64,000 nt of DNA from Mansonella perstans. Taxonomy: Eukaryota; Nematoda; Chromadorea; Rhabditida; Onchocercidae. Under the pieces are notes generated by a model. That model did no database searches, was not told the DNA's origin, and was given only the letters and a program-made list of their open reading frames with translations. This document shows, one piece after another, positions 53,801 to 64,000 of this stretch (position 1 is the first letter of the stretch; each line of letters opens with the position of its first letter). Position numbers and translations under genes: made by a program. The stretch spans positions 124,001 to 188,000 of the forward strand of contig JBAMDO010000058.1 in the NCBI GenBank assembly GCA_037074765.1. The letters are read 5' to 3'.

Positions 53801-56800
53801 GATATTTTCATTTTTATGGCAAATAATGACTCGTAATTAGCTGCTTTGGTTAGTTCTATTTAATCAGTCTGAAAGAGAGTGTTTCTAGTGGCAATGAATG
53901 CAGGTCATATCATTGCATCTCCACAATTCCTCACGTCTGTATAAAAGTTTCATTCATGACAATAATTTAACCATCGCAAATCTGGCGAGCTAATTTAATT
54001 GGAATTATTATCGGCTATGTCAAGAAAGTACATTTTATATTTTTTTCAACTTTCAACTGAGGAGAGTAAAAATTAAATTTTTTCAAAAAAAAAAATTTCT
54101 TCAGGAAAAATTTCTTCAGAAAAAATTTCTTCAGTTCTGCAGGTCATTGTAAACCTTATGAGTGATTCATACGCCTATCATATACATTTGAATCTGGTCA
54201 TCTTCCAGCAAAGCAAATAAAACTTTCATGTATAGATTACTTCTTGGTCGTGATTAATCTATCATGCAAATACATCTCAGCTACACTTTTCACCGTTGAA
54301 CAGTCCGAAAAGGGAAGTCATTTCAGACTTCTCATCTATCTAAGATCTAGGCTAATACCTCCTACACATATACACAACTAGTTATGGAATGGAATCGAAC
54401 AAACTAAACAGTGCAAAGGTGGTAGTGAGAAGGAGAAATAAATGAGTGAAGACCACAGCTAAAACAGCTGGTAGTAATGATACTAATGGTAGTTACAATG
54501 GTACCTCTGGTGATGACGACACTTCAAATGCTATACTTTGCTATTTCTTTTTCCACTTCGGTATAGTTATGTATGTGTCAATAGATCTATACTTGAATGG
54601 AAAAATTGAATTTTAATTTACATCAATTTTAATTTACAAGAAAATGAACAAGTATTGGGAAATCCGAAACTTGAAACTTAAATTTAGTCAAATATGGAAA
54701 AATAATATTTTCGATAAAATTCAATGAATTCTTGTTCAAATTTGGTGGTCTTGAAAATGTTATAATTTAAAGCCGATCCTGCATTTTGAGTGCATTTAAG
54801 AATCAGTTTATACCATATTCCATAAAATTTTTTTTGCTCACTAGAGAGAACTTGAAAAATATTATCAAATAATGTGTCGCATTAAGACAAATTCTAAGGG
54901 AAAAGAACTTCGGCTGCAAATTGGATTTAATGGTCGGTATCATTAAATAATTATTGTGAGATTACTGCGAGTTTATTGTGAGAATTATTGTCAGAATCGA
55001 CAATCAAATTCTTTTTTGCTGAAATTAAGCTACAGTTTTATAAAAATATCTAATTTCTGCAAAGCAAGGCAAGCAACCTGTTGGATGAAATTCATAAATG
55101 AAATCTTTTTTTTTGCTTGTAACTTTCATTTCTCAAACATCTTTTGAAATTCTTTTTCAATTTCTTCTCACTAATATTTTCCATTTGCTATCTCTAAAAA
55201 TTCTCTAACCTGCATATCTCAAATATATGTAAAATTTATATCTTTATAAAAAAGAATGCTAATGAAGTTATGCAACAAACTTTAGAAGGAATCAAAGGAA
55301 TACTCCGTATCATTCAGCCGAAAGATTAACATTTTGTGTGCAATATAAGTTTCCTCTATATAATTGCTAGCATGCATTTCTCTTTAAGACAATGATTTTT
55401 AACCGGTGGTTCGCGAGAACTAAAATATGGACTGCTGGGGCAACTGAGTAGAGAGTGGAAAACGGACAAGAATGGTTTACTTTTTAACCAATATGTTAAA
55501 AATTTCCCTTAAAGTTTATTTTCAATTTAACAAAATTTATTTTTTTGGACTTTGTGGTTTCTGATACAATAAAAAGGCCAGAATAATCCCGATCAATTAG
55601 AAACCATATTGCTTTAAGACAAGAAATATCCAGCAGCCAAGCTTCTTTCATCCATATGCACTCAATCCTATTATATAATTTAACAATATCTCTCAACCTC
55701 TTCTAAATTATCATTTGATTTTTCTTGTCCTAGCAGCGACCATTCTCGTTTCTCGATTTTACCATCCTGAATTGATAGTCAAAGGAAGAACTGAAGTGAC
55801 TAGACGTTATCTATATGCTATTTCTGCTTTCATTCATCAATCCAGATTATTTGCACCATTCAATGATGGCAGCAAGTACTTTATGTTATCACTTAGCAAT
55901 CCGTTCTTTTTCAGGATAGGAAAATTCAGTGATCAGATAGACATTGTTGTGACGGAATTGAAAATAAGAGGTAGAAAGAAGTGTAGAACATAAAATTCCA
56001 AATTAACGGATATATATCACAAGAAATTGATAGAAAGATTCAAATAGCACGACTTAGTAAAAGATTGCCAGGTATGTAATTACCGAAAGTTACCCAAAAA
56101 CCTTTTGTATGTAAATCATAAAAAAGACGAAGTTTCAGTTATTAGGCCTAGATAAATATCCTGGAATAGTGAGCGGGATAGAATCATCTTTTTGAGGATA
56201 GAATCATTTTTAGAATCACCTTTACGTTTTGTTCATTTGCCCTAACATTTTACTGTTATGATAGCATCTTTGATGGAGACTGTAATCATTTAATATTGAA
56301 ACAATTTTATCTTTTTTCTGATTAATGATTTTCTGGATTTTTCTGAAATGGAAGATGATACTATTCATATATTTATCACGAAGAATAATGAAAAGAAGTA
56401 AGCAGTAAAGAATTGGTCACTTAGAAATGACTTCTGAGGAACTATGTACACACGGATCAGTGCAGTCATTTCACCAATGTCGCAAAATGAGATGAGAGAG
56501 GGACGGATCAGTAGAGACAATTTTGTTTCTCGCTGAATTGAATTGAATACTACTTTATTTTGGTGACACATTTCAACAGAACATATAATCGGAGTAATTA
56601 TGCATATATTTCGAAGGGAAGAGGGAAACTGTCGAAAAAGTGGACACAACACACAGCCATTCCACACTTCATTTATCGCAGTCATTGATAAAATGTACAT
56701 TACTTATTATTATTTGTGTATCTATATATTTGTGTATGTATCTGTGCATGTGTACATATGTCTGGTGTGCATGTACATATTTGTGTGTATGAATGCACGG

Positions 56801-57109
56801 GCATGTTTGTGGATTCATCAATATATTTTTTTTAAAATTAATTCTTACAACGATTTATCAAAATAGCAATTTGTAAGAGATACGTAAGAGCTTTCCTCAA
56901 TCAATTTTTTAATGGCCTTAAATTGATACTGTATAAAAAAAGATTGGAAAGAAACGCTCTTTATTGCTGGGGTCATTAAGTTAAAGTTCTTGAGGCTAGA
57001 AAGGCTTTTTTTGAGATTATAGTATACTTTTAGTTTAATATTGTTCATTTCAATAATATCATTTGTATTATTATCATTGTTATCATTGTTCTTCAATAAT
57101 ATCAAATAG

Positions 57110-57143
57110 TATCATTTGTACAGTTGTTACTGTACAAATGATA
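57110..57143. repeat. 14-bp perfect inverted repeat
   Basis: Arms TATCATTTGTACAG (57110-57123) and its complement (57130-57143), loop TTGTTA, followed by a GAT microsatellite. Confidence 0.9.
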
Positions 57144-57488
57144 ATGATGATGATGATAGTGATACACATGTTTATGAGGAAATAAAACTACTTTGAACGT
57201 CGGAATTATTTCCAGTATTTTTAGAAATACTAATAAATAAGCGGGTGATTTTAAATCAAAATGATAATTTTGAATCTGATGAAATAATTTGGATAAAAAG
57301 GTTTCTAATCGGATAAAAATCAGATAAACAGATTTTTGATCCTTTGCAGTTTATTCAAATAACTTACATAACTTTTTCTGTAAGCTGTCATCCAGAAATA
57401 CCATTTTATGTTCACTTTTTATTTTATGTTCATTTTTTATGTTCACTCATTTTTAATTTTTTCATGTTCACTCATTTTTAATATTTGC

Positions 57489-60400
57489 ATGATGCTATAC
57501 TTGTACAATAGATACACCACTTTTGGGTCCTGTAAGTCTATAATTTGCAGTAATTTTATCACAGTGGAAGGTTTTATAATTGATCAACACAAGGAACAGG
57601 TTGGTAAGCAGGTAGCAGTAGCATATCAACAATGTATTGGCCCTGTTACATCGTCTCTTCAAAGCGTTTTCACATCCAGAAGTATTAATCAAGATTTGAG
57701 TAAGTTACTGTTTTACCAAAAGTTTAATTTTATCTTCATTTTTATTAACAAACAGGATGTTACTTCTTAACTAATTATTGTGGACAAATCTCTAAATTGG
57801 ATACATATAGTTCAAAGAAAAACAAAACTTTGTTACATTTCCAAGACTTTTTTTTGCTTACAATTTCTACAATAGAATATAAAGATTTTGCAGTAATTTT
57901 CATATTTTAGATAAAAAAAAAAGATTTTATTATCGAAACGTATCATTCTATTTCTTCTATTTATAATAATTTCATATTACCGATTTTCATTGTTTCTAAC
58001 AGTTAATATCTTTAACCTTGGCCGTAACATTATGCTTTTTATGTTCTCTTTAAATTACGGAAACTTAAATATTGCTTTGACATTTTTTTGACGCAATTTC
58101 GCTTCTAATGCATATCATAATTTTTATTTTTTTTTTTTAATTTTTTTTTTCTAAATTTTCCTATTTAAAATATTTAACGATCAAAGTGAAAAAAAAAAAA
58201 AAAAAAAACAATTGAGGAAAAAAACTATTATATCTCTTCCACACTTATAACATTTCAAATTTAAATTTCATTTTATACAAAGTCCTTTTTGTGACTTTGA
58301 ACTTTTGACCTTCCTAAATATTACCAGACAAAAAATCTTTGAAAGATATAAGAATGACAACGTTACGAGAAATGTCAAAAATGAGATATCCTCCGTCAAA
58401 TTGAATGAAGTCGGATGCAATGGTTGCATGTTAGGGCCGTGACTTCTCGGCGGGCATATTTTTGTAAAGGTCAAGTTAGAGTGAGTTAATTTTGCTTCTA
58501 AAAGGGCAGTAGGGTCGAGTGGTTCAACCTGTAATTTTCCAGTTAGGTAATGCTTTTGTGTTTTGGAAGATGAAACTACTATACTGCTTGAATTTTTGGG
58601 CAAATATAAGCCGTTTGTTTTTTGCTTCTACGTGATTAACTCCACGTGATTAGCAACTCTTTAACAACTATTCGTCGAATATTGACGTGACAAGCGTATT
58701 GAAAGTGATTATCACTTGCCGATACGTAACTTCCTTAGATGATGAATTTAGCATCGCTTTGGATAGATTTATGCATTCAAGGATAGTTTCCGCTGTACTA
58801 ATATATCATCTCAACGACGACATTTGTTACTTAATTGAAGAATTCATACGATAGTAAAATGATAGATGTCACATCCTTTGTTTCATCATGTCTCACGGCA
58901 TTATTCTTCGTCCGTTCCTTTTACTTCCAGATCAACCTGTTTTCTCATTTCTTGAGTCACTCCAATGTTTCATTTATTACGCAAGTATTACTTGCGTGAA
59001 TTACACTTCTGCGTGAATTACACAATTACACAAATTATACTTTTATGGTGGATGCTGGAATCATTAAGCTAGTTCTTTGAACTTTTACACTGTGAGTTGA
59101 TCTTACAAAAATTCTGAGTAATAGAAGACCTGATTTAGGCAAAAGGGCAATTATCTATTTAAATTAGCATAATTAAAATTTTTTTCACGAATCTAATCTG
59201 CCTTTACTTTTCTGTCTTATATGTGACACTCATTCATCATTCAGTCCAGCACAGCGTGGAACTTACGCAAAATCGACAAATTTATGCAGTAAAAAAAGCA
59301 ATGTCATTCCGTCTCGGCTAAAAAGTGGAATAAGATGATGCAAGAGCGAATTCTTGAGAAATATAGCCTTCTTACGCAATCGTCCTGGAATTTTTTTTTG
59401 AATTAATTGACTTCAACTCTCAAGAATCTATGAAACAATGAGTGTAAGATAGGGAATAATTCGTCAAATATTTGCTAGAAGTATCAGCAACAACTATCAG
59501 CAATTTCAACTATTGGAAGTGATGTTTTTCATTCAAATGAAATGATTAATTTGGCAAATTTTTTTAAAATATGCAGTGATGAATAATTACGGAGATATTC
59601 GCTACCCTAATCATTCACAGTGTTTAAATTTAAATTGAAGGATAACAATGAAATATAGCAATTCGCTAATGTAACATAAGTGTATGATGAGGATCGCAAA
59701 ACTGAACATTATCGCAGTTGATGTAGTACCAATGCATTTCGAGACTTAAAAATATAATAAGTAACATGTAGTTAATGCAAATGACCGACGATTCTCTCTT
59801 ACTCTAATTAATAGAAGTAGCAGTTTAGTATATTTGAATGATCTTATTGATCAATGATATTGAGTGGATAATGATTTGAAGCTAGTTCTTATCAGAATAA
59901 TTATCTAGGATTTGATGTCTGATACCGCAATCATTAAAATTCGCAGTAACATTCGTTCTGTCTTTCGCGCAAATCCCTACTAATCGAATTGTCAGTTTTA
60001 TACTACTAATAATGATAATGTCAATAATAAGAGAAATCTAATATTTTGCTCATTAAATTATCTATGGATAAAAAATTTTCAATAAGATGAAATGGTCAGC
60101 TCTCTACTATAAATGTAGTCATATAAGTTATGCAGTAGTGTATAAATCAAGCTTGTCACCTAAATTATCACTATGAATTAATATTTCCAGTAATTTTTTT
60201 TCCACTTTTTCAAAATCTACATTCATTCAGACATATTAGAATTTAGGATAGGACTTCAAATAAAGATTTAAAATTAAAAAAAAAAATTAAAAATTTTGAA
60301 AAGAAAATTGCAGGTCGTGCGGACGAATTGTTGAATGGTAGTTTCAATAAATTGAATGATATCGGACTGGTGAAAAAAATAGATAGTTATTCCTTCCTCG

Positions 60401-60745
60401 AGCAAATATCTTCTACTAAAAACAGGTATGTATTTATTTTTTCATATATAGTTTTTCTTTTTCAACTCATTTCGAGCAAAAATTTTTGAAATGATTGTGC
60501 GGAAATAGATTATTGTTTCATTTTGTTTTTTTCTTTTTTTTAAAAAAATTTAGTAGATGAAACATAGGAAGCGGAATAAATGGTGTCAACCGCAAGCTTT
60601 ATTTTTATATGGTTTGTCAAAAATAACACTGCTTCAAAAATTCTGCAAGATTTTGGAAGGAAAAGATGAGTGGCGTAACAGTATCTGTGAAGAATTCACA
60701 GTCAACATTAAAGTGAATAGTAACAAGCGAAGTATTTCAGTATGA
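57489..60745 (+). CDS. unrecognised three-exon gene
   Basis: Two clean GT-AG junctions keep phase across three exons: up to 57699 (donor GTAAGT), 60314-60425 (ATTGCAG...GTATGT) and 60568-60745 (ACATAG acceptor, stop TGA). The shared frame encodes IDQHKEQVGKQVAVAYQQCI..., SRADELLNGSFNKLNDIGLV... and RKRNKWCQPQALFLYGLSKI..., ending EEFTVNIKVNSNKRSISV. The 5' end is uncertain. The frame is open back to ATG ATG at 57489 (giving 166 residues), but exon 1 may instead begin at the TTTGCAG (57550) or TATCACAG (57564) acceptor with further exons upstream. No signal peptide, membrane helix or known motif is evident. The 2.6 kb intron hosts an opposite-strand ORF at 58268-58603. I cannot name the family. 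Confidence 0.5.
58268..58603 (-). CDS. intronic antisense ORF, possible exon
   Basis: A 111-codon frame on the minus strand in a locally G+C-richer block. It includes SSSKTQKHYLTGKLQVEPLD, the polar string KICPPRSHGPNMQPLHPTSF, a hydrophobic stretch (FLTFLVTLSFLYLSKIFCLV) and a basic tail. The frame stays open upstream to about 58635 without an ATG. No acceptor/donor pair or second exon could be assigned. It could be an exon of a gene nested in the 57700-60313 intron, a decayed element, or a structured non-coding RNA with an incidental ORF. Confidence 0.25.
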   Translation of the reverse strand: MPKNSSSIVVSSSKTQKHYLTGKLQVEPLDPTALLEAKLTHSNLTFTKICPPRSHGPNMQPLHPTSFNLTEDISFLTFLVTLSFLYLSKIFCLVIFRKVKSSKSQKGLCIK

Positions 60746-63700
60746 ATCTAGTTGTTCAAATCTTTACACCAAGTTTTAAATTTGAATATTTGTTTGAAAA
60801 CATTAGTTTTACGTGAAATTAACAGTGCATTATCAAAATAATTTGATGTCGATTTTCTTCCAATTTAAATAAATTTTATAAAATATTTGAATTTATTTCA
60901 TTTAAGTTGTTATTCATTTCATTTCGAGATTTGGATTTAAATTCTATAATCTTCTTGATATTTCGAAGAAATGCAGAAATGTTTCGTTCATATTATATTG
61001 TCTTAAGAAATAAGCAGTTTATATATATATATATATATATACATAAATGATGGTAAGTTGTAAAGGAAAGTGAAACAGAGGAATTAGAAATTTAAGTGGC
61101 AGTTGTCAAAATGAGGATGAAAGAAATATAATTCATAATGTGTGGGAATCATGTATTTTGAGAGATACCTTAAAGCAATTTAAATAACTAAATTAAAGAA
61201 TGAAAAGAGTAAAAAGAAGTGGGTGAGTGGAATAATGAAATGAGCAGTTATAATTATATAAAACAGTTAAGTAAGGAGCGGTTATTATGATAAAATGGAA
61301 TTATGGTTAAATTAGAAGTGCCATCGACAATTAAAAAGTCAGGGAAGAATGATTAAATTTTTGTTGTATATTATTACGTTTAGAATTAATTTTTGCGCTC
61401 CAAAGTTCTTTGTAATCATTATGTGATTATAATTTCCGCTTTCGTTAGTTTTATTCTTAATCATCGTATAACTTGCATCGAATTATATTGCAAAATGTGA
61501 GTCCATCTCCACGACGATTTGCTTCTGTTATGCTCTTATTCATCATAACTATAAAAGTAGTTAATTTGTTTTTTTTCAAAATTGGTTTTCAAAAATTGTT
61601 TTCAAAAATTCAAGAAAAAGTTTGTTTTCAAAAAGTTTTTAATTGAAAATTCCTGAACTTTCACCAATCTTAAGCAGTAAAACAAGCAGAGTTGTGCGTT
61701 TTATCATCGTTCTTTGATGATGAAAGGCAAAGCTTTCAATTATCTTGACTTTACGAACCTAAATCGCAAGCACATGCACAATCCAGTGCGGAGTATAGCC
61801 AGTAATAGAATGTATATAAATCAAAAGAAACATTATAAAATGTCTGCAAAATGATAACTCCGATATCTCCCTTTTTTTTCGTTGATTTCTGTTTCTGACA
61901 CTTTTTCGATTTTAGGTTTCTCTGTTTTTCTGTTTTTTGTCTTTATTTCACCTAGAAAATTTGTTTTAGATCTTCCTTTAAAGGAAGAGAAAATCTAAAT
62001 CTAAAGAAGTGTATATTTTCATTGTATCATATTAAATTTCCCCGATCTTTTGGATCCTACATTTTCTTTTATTTTTAGTATCATTTTCAAAGTAACATTT
62101 AATGTTCACTCATTTCCAGTAAAATTGCTATAATATTCAGCAAAATCTGAAAATCTTTGATTCTTGAGTAGCAGCCATTTATTTGTATGAAGTTCCTCAT
62201 ACAGAGGAGAAATGTTTTTTTTGTTTTTTTTCTTTTATCTTAACTTTGAGAAGTTTTTCCGTTTTCTATTAATATATTAAACTGCATTTCGGTTAAATGG
62301 ATTTTGAAGATTTATTTTTCTACGTTCAAACCTGTCTTCTCAAAAACCTCGTGAAAAATTATTGCTTCCTGATTTGAGTATAGTAAAGTGTATACGTCAG
62401 AATTATTTTTTAAAAGTTTGCATAATTTAAGAATCATAAGTGGAAATTCAAAGGAGCATTATTTTTTTGAAATTTCCATTCACTGGAAAGCACAGGAATC
62501 ATAACTGTCCTTACTGCTTCGATAGGAACTGTAGAATGAAAGCCTTCAAGTGTTCAAAAAATCCTGAAATTAGGCATTTTGTTTTCCAGGTGTAATCGAA
62601 AAGAGAAGAAAGAGTTCTTTTTACTTTATGAGCTAAGTTTTTGGTTTTGTTACGATTGTTTTGTTTTGTTTTCAAATTTTTTACTTACAATTCAATTTCG
62701 AAACTCTAATTTCTATTCTTAAGTTTTCTTTCACTGAAATGGGAAATCTTATTCTTAATTGTGACCAAACTCTTTGTGGTACAGGATGATGTTTTCTGAG
62801 CTAGATATATATTAACGCTATTGTATGTGCTGCTAATTTGAAGTACTGCTAATTTCCCTTTTTCCGTATTCGAAACGGTAATGGGATGTTACATTTAAAA
62901 GCATAGCACATTTTCAAAAATTCATACAAAAAGACGAATATTTGAATTAACTTTTTCCTGCTATATCAGAACCAGCACCAACTATTTCTGAAACAGGCAT
63001 GACATAAAGTAATCTTATGAGTAAAGCAGCAATTTATTGCATTGCTAAATGTGGAGAAAAAGTCATTTAGTTCATTTAGTCACCCAAAGTTCATTTGGTC
63101 ACCCTATTAAAGTTGAACATAGCCATTTCTGGTTTTATCTTTTTTACGATATCATAATATGCGGTTTTACCCAATTTGAGCACAACAGAACACTTTTTAA
63201 TTAATAAAAAAAAAAAAAAAAAACTGGAATTTCTGTTAAATTTTATGGAAATGACCAATTATTATATTAGAGAGAAAGTCAATTGCAGTGCTATGAAGTT
63301 GTCATTTCGCGTTTTTCATTTTCACTGGCTCTCGTTTCTTTAGCCAACTTCAGGTGTGTGTATTTCCGCTCTTTTCAAATTCGTTTGGATAAACTCTCTA
63401 TCTTATCCCTTTTTTTCAATTAGATTTAATCATCTATTTAATTCCCTATCTTTTTTGCATCAAATTGATCAATCTACAATTATTTTTAGTTTAGTACTGA
63501 TTCATGTATTATCTATAGTTGCAAATAAGAAGATAACCTCTGAGAAGTCTTCTATATATTTTCACTTGATCATTTTTTTCTTATTCTCCTCTTTTCCTTT
63601 TTTTATATTTTTATTTTAATTCTACATTTTTATTTTCATTTTTGTTTCTCCTTGACAAAGATATGTTACCTATATCGCAACTTGTTTTCAAAAATATCGT

Positions 63701-64000
63701 TACTGATCGTTGATGTTGAGGTTGACCAGTTGACGATTGTTTATGATCTAAACGTTGTTTTATTTGGTCTTGTTTTTGAAAGATTTTGCAACTCTTGACT
63801 ACGATATTACATCTGGTGTATCGTTGGTCGAATACATTATTTATCTTCACTTATCTCACCTGCAATTGCCATATTCCATAAAGTGGCATTTGTTGACTTG
63901 TAGAGGCCGTCTCTTAATTAATGGGATGGATATTTTGGGTCGGTCATGCTATAATTTAATTTAAGTATAAAATGCTTATTTATTAGATCGCTGATTGTAG
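60746..64000. other. AT-rich terminal spacer
   Basis: About 3.3 kb without a supported gene. It has an AT dinucleotide run (61021-61041), repeated TTTTCAAAAA motifs (about 61575-61640), a poly-A run (63208-63222) and a small stem around 61965-62000. ORFs near 63356-63964 are Phe/Leu/Ser-rich artefacts. Confidence 0.5.

Larger units (their letters stand above)
50385..57488. other. long AT-rich spacer
   Basis: About 7.1 kb with no gene I can support. It contains perfect inverted repeats at 50794-50840 and 57110-57143, a poly-T run (51439-51454) and a degenerate GTAATGATA-like, Asn/Gly/Ser/Asp-encoding stretch at about 54465-54540. ORFs at 55715 and 56365 (minus) have hydrophobic AT-driven content and no family resemblance. 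Confidence 0.5.

Noticed and set aside
54465..54600. Asn/Gly/Ser/Asp-rich frame with glycosylation sequons
   Set aside because: Explained by a degenerate trinucleotide-like tract, with stops just outside and no splice sites.
55715..55993. 92-codon ORF with a hydrophobic start, considered as a signal-peptide gene
   Set aside because: Starts with TTG, has no phase-compatible neighbours and shows no family features.
56365..56700. 111-codon minus-strand ORF
   Set aside because: No start context, splice partners or recognisable motif; spacer composition.
58490..58545. Possible tRNA-like B-box (GTGGTTCAACCTG)
   Set aside because: Does not match the GGTTCGANNCC consensus, and no cloverleaf or A-box could be drawn around it.

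Overview
The window is about 70% A+T eukaryotic DNA with compact, intron-rich genes. Introns are mostly GT-AG with TTTCAG/TTTTAG-type acceptors. Several start codons lie directly behind an intron-like acceptor, as expected where a spliced leader is trans-added. The protein families and codon use, together with TG, GAT and poly-A/T microsatellites, point to a nematode, most likely a spirurid/filarial one. Species assignment is inference. I see no prokaryotic genes, CRISPR arrays, rRNA, tRNA or intact transposons.

Layout. 1-6420 is mostly microsatellite-bearing spacer with one short signal-peptide-like ORF at 88. 6421-13083 (+) is a complete TEAD/Scalloped-type transcription factor in 10 exons. 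13200-16200 (-) holds a poorly understood set of coding-looking exons, including a 133-residue two-exon model with a hydrophobic N-terminus. 16201-22796 is spacer with one receptor-like remnant on the minus strand. 22797-23418 (-) is ribosomal protein eL37, and a further minus-strand coding exon lies about 105 bp upstream of it, an operon-like spacing. 24717-29587 (+) is phosphoglucomutase in 12 exons. 30342-31552 has short orphan ORFs. 31658-38376 (+) is a REXO1-type 3'-5' exonuclease in 17 exons. 39486-42691 (+) is an acylglycerol kinase (AGK) homologue in 8 exons. 43879-45187 (+) is an uncharacterised basic protein with a C-terminal membrane anchor. 47246-50384 (+) is a mitochondrial pyrimidine-nucleotide carrier (SLC25A33/36 type) in 9 exons. 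57489-60745 (+) is an unrecognised three-exon gene. The remainder is AT-rich spacer.

The genes do not form one pathway: gene regulation (TEAD), translation (eL37), sugar-phosphate metabolism (PGM), RNA processing (REXO1) and mitochondrial function (AGK, SLC25A33/36). The plus-strand genes are 0.7-2 kb apart, too far for a typical nematode operon. The only operon-like spacing is upstream of eL37 on the minus strand.

The most notable biology is the AGK homologue. Its DAGK-type nucleotide loop reads GGDN instead of GGDG, and its NP motif is lost, so it is probably a pseudokinase retained for a non-catalytic role. Other points are two GC-AG introns, a decayed duplicate of the last AGK exon, several perfect inverted repeats, two minisatellites, and several orphan genes or exons.
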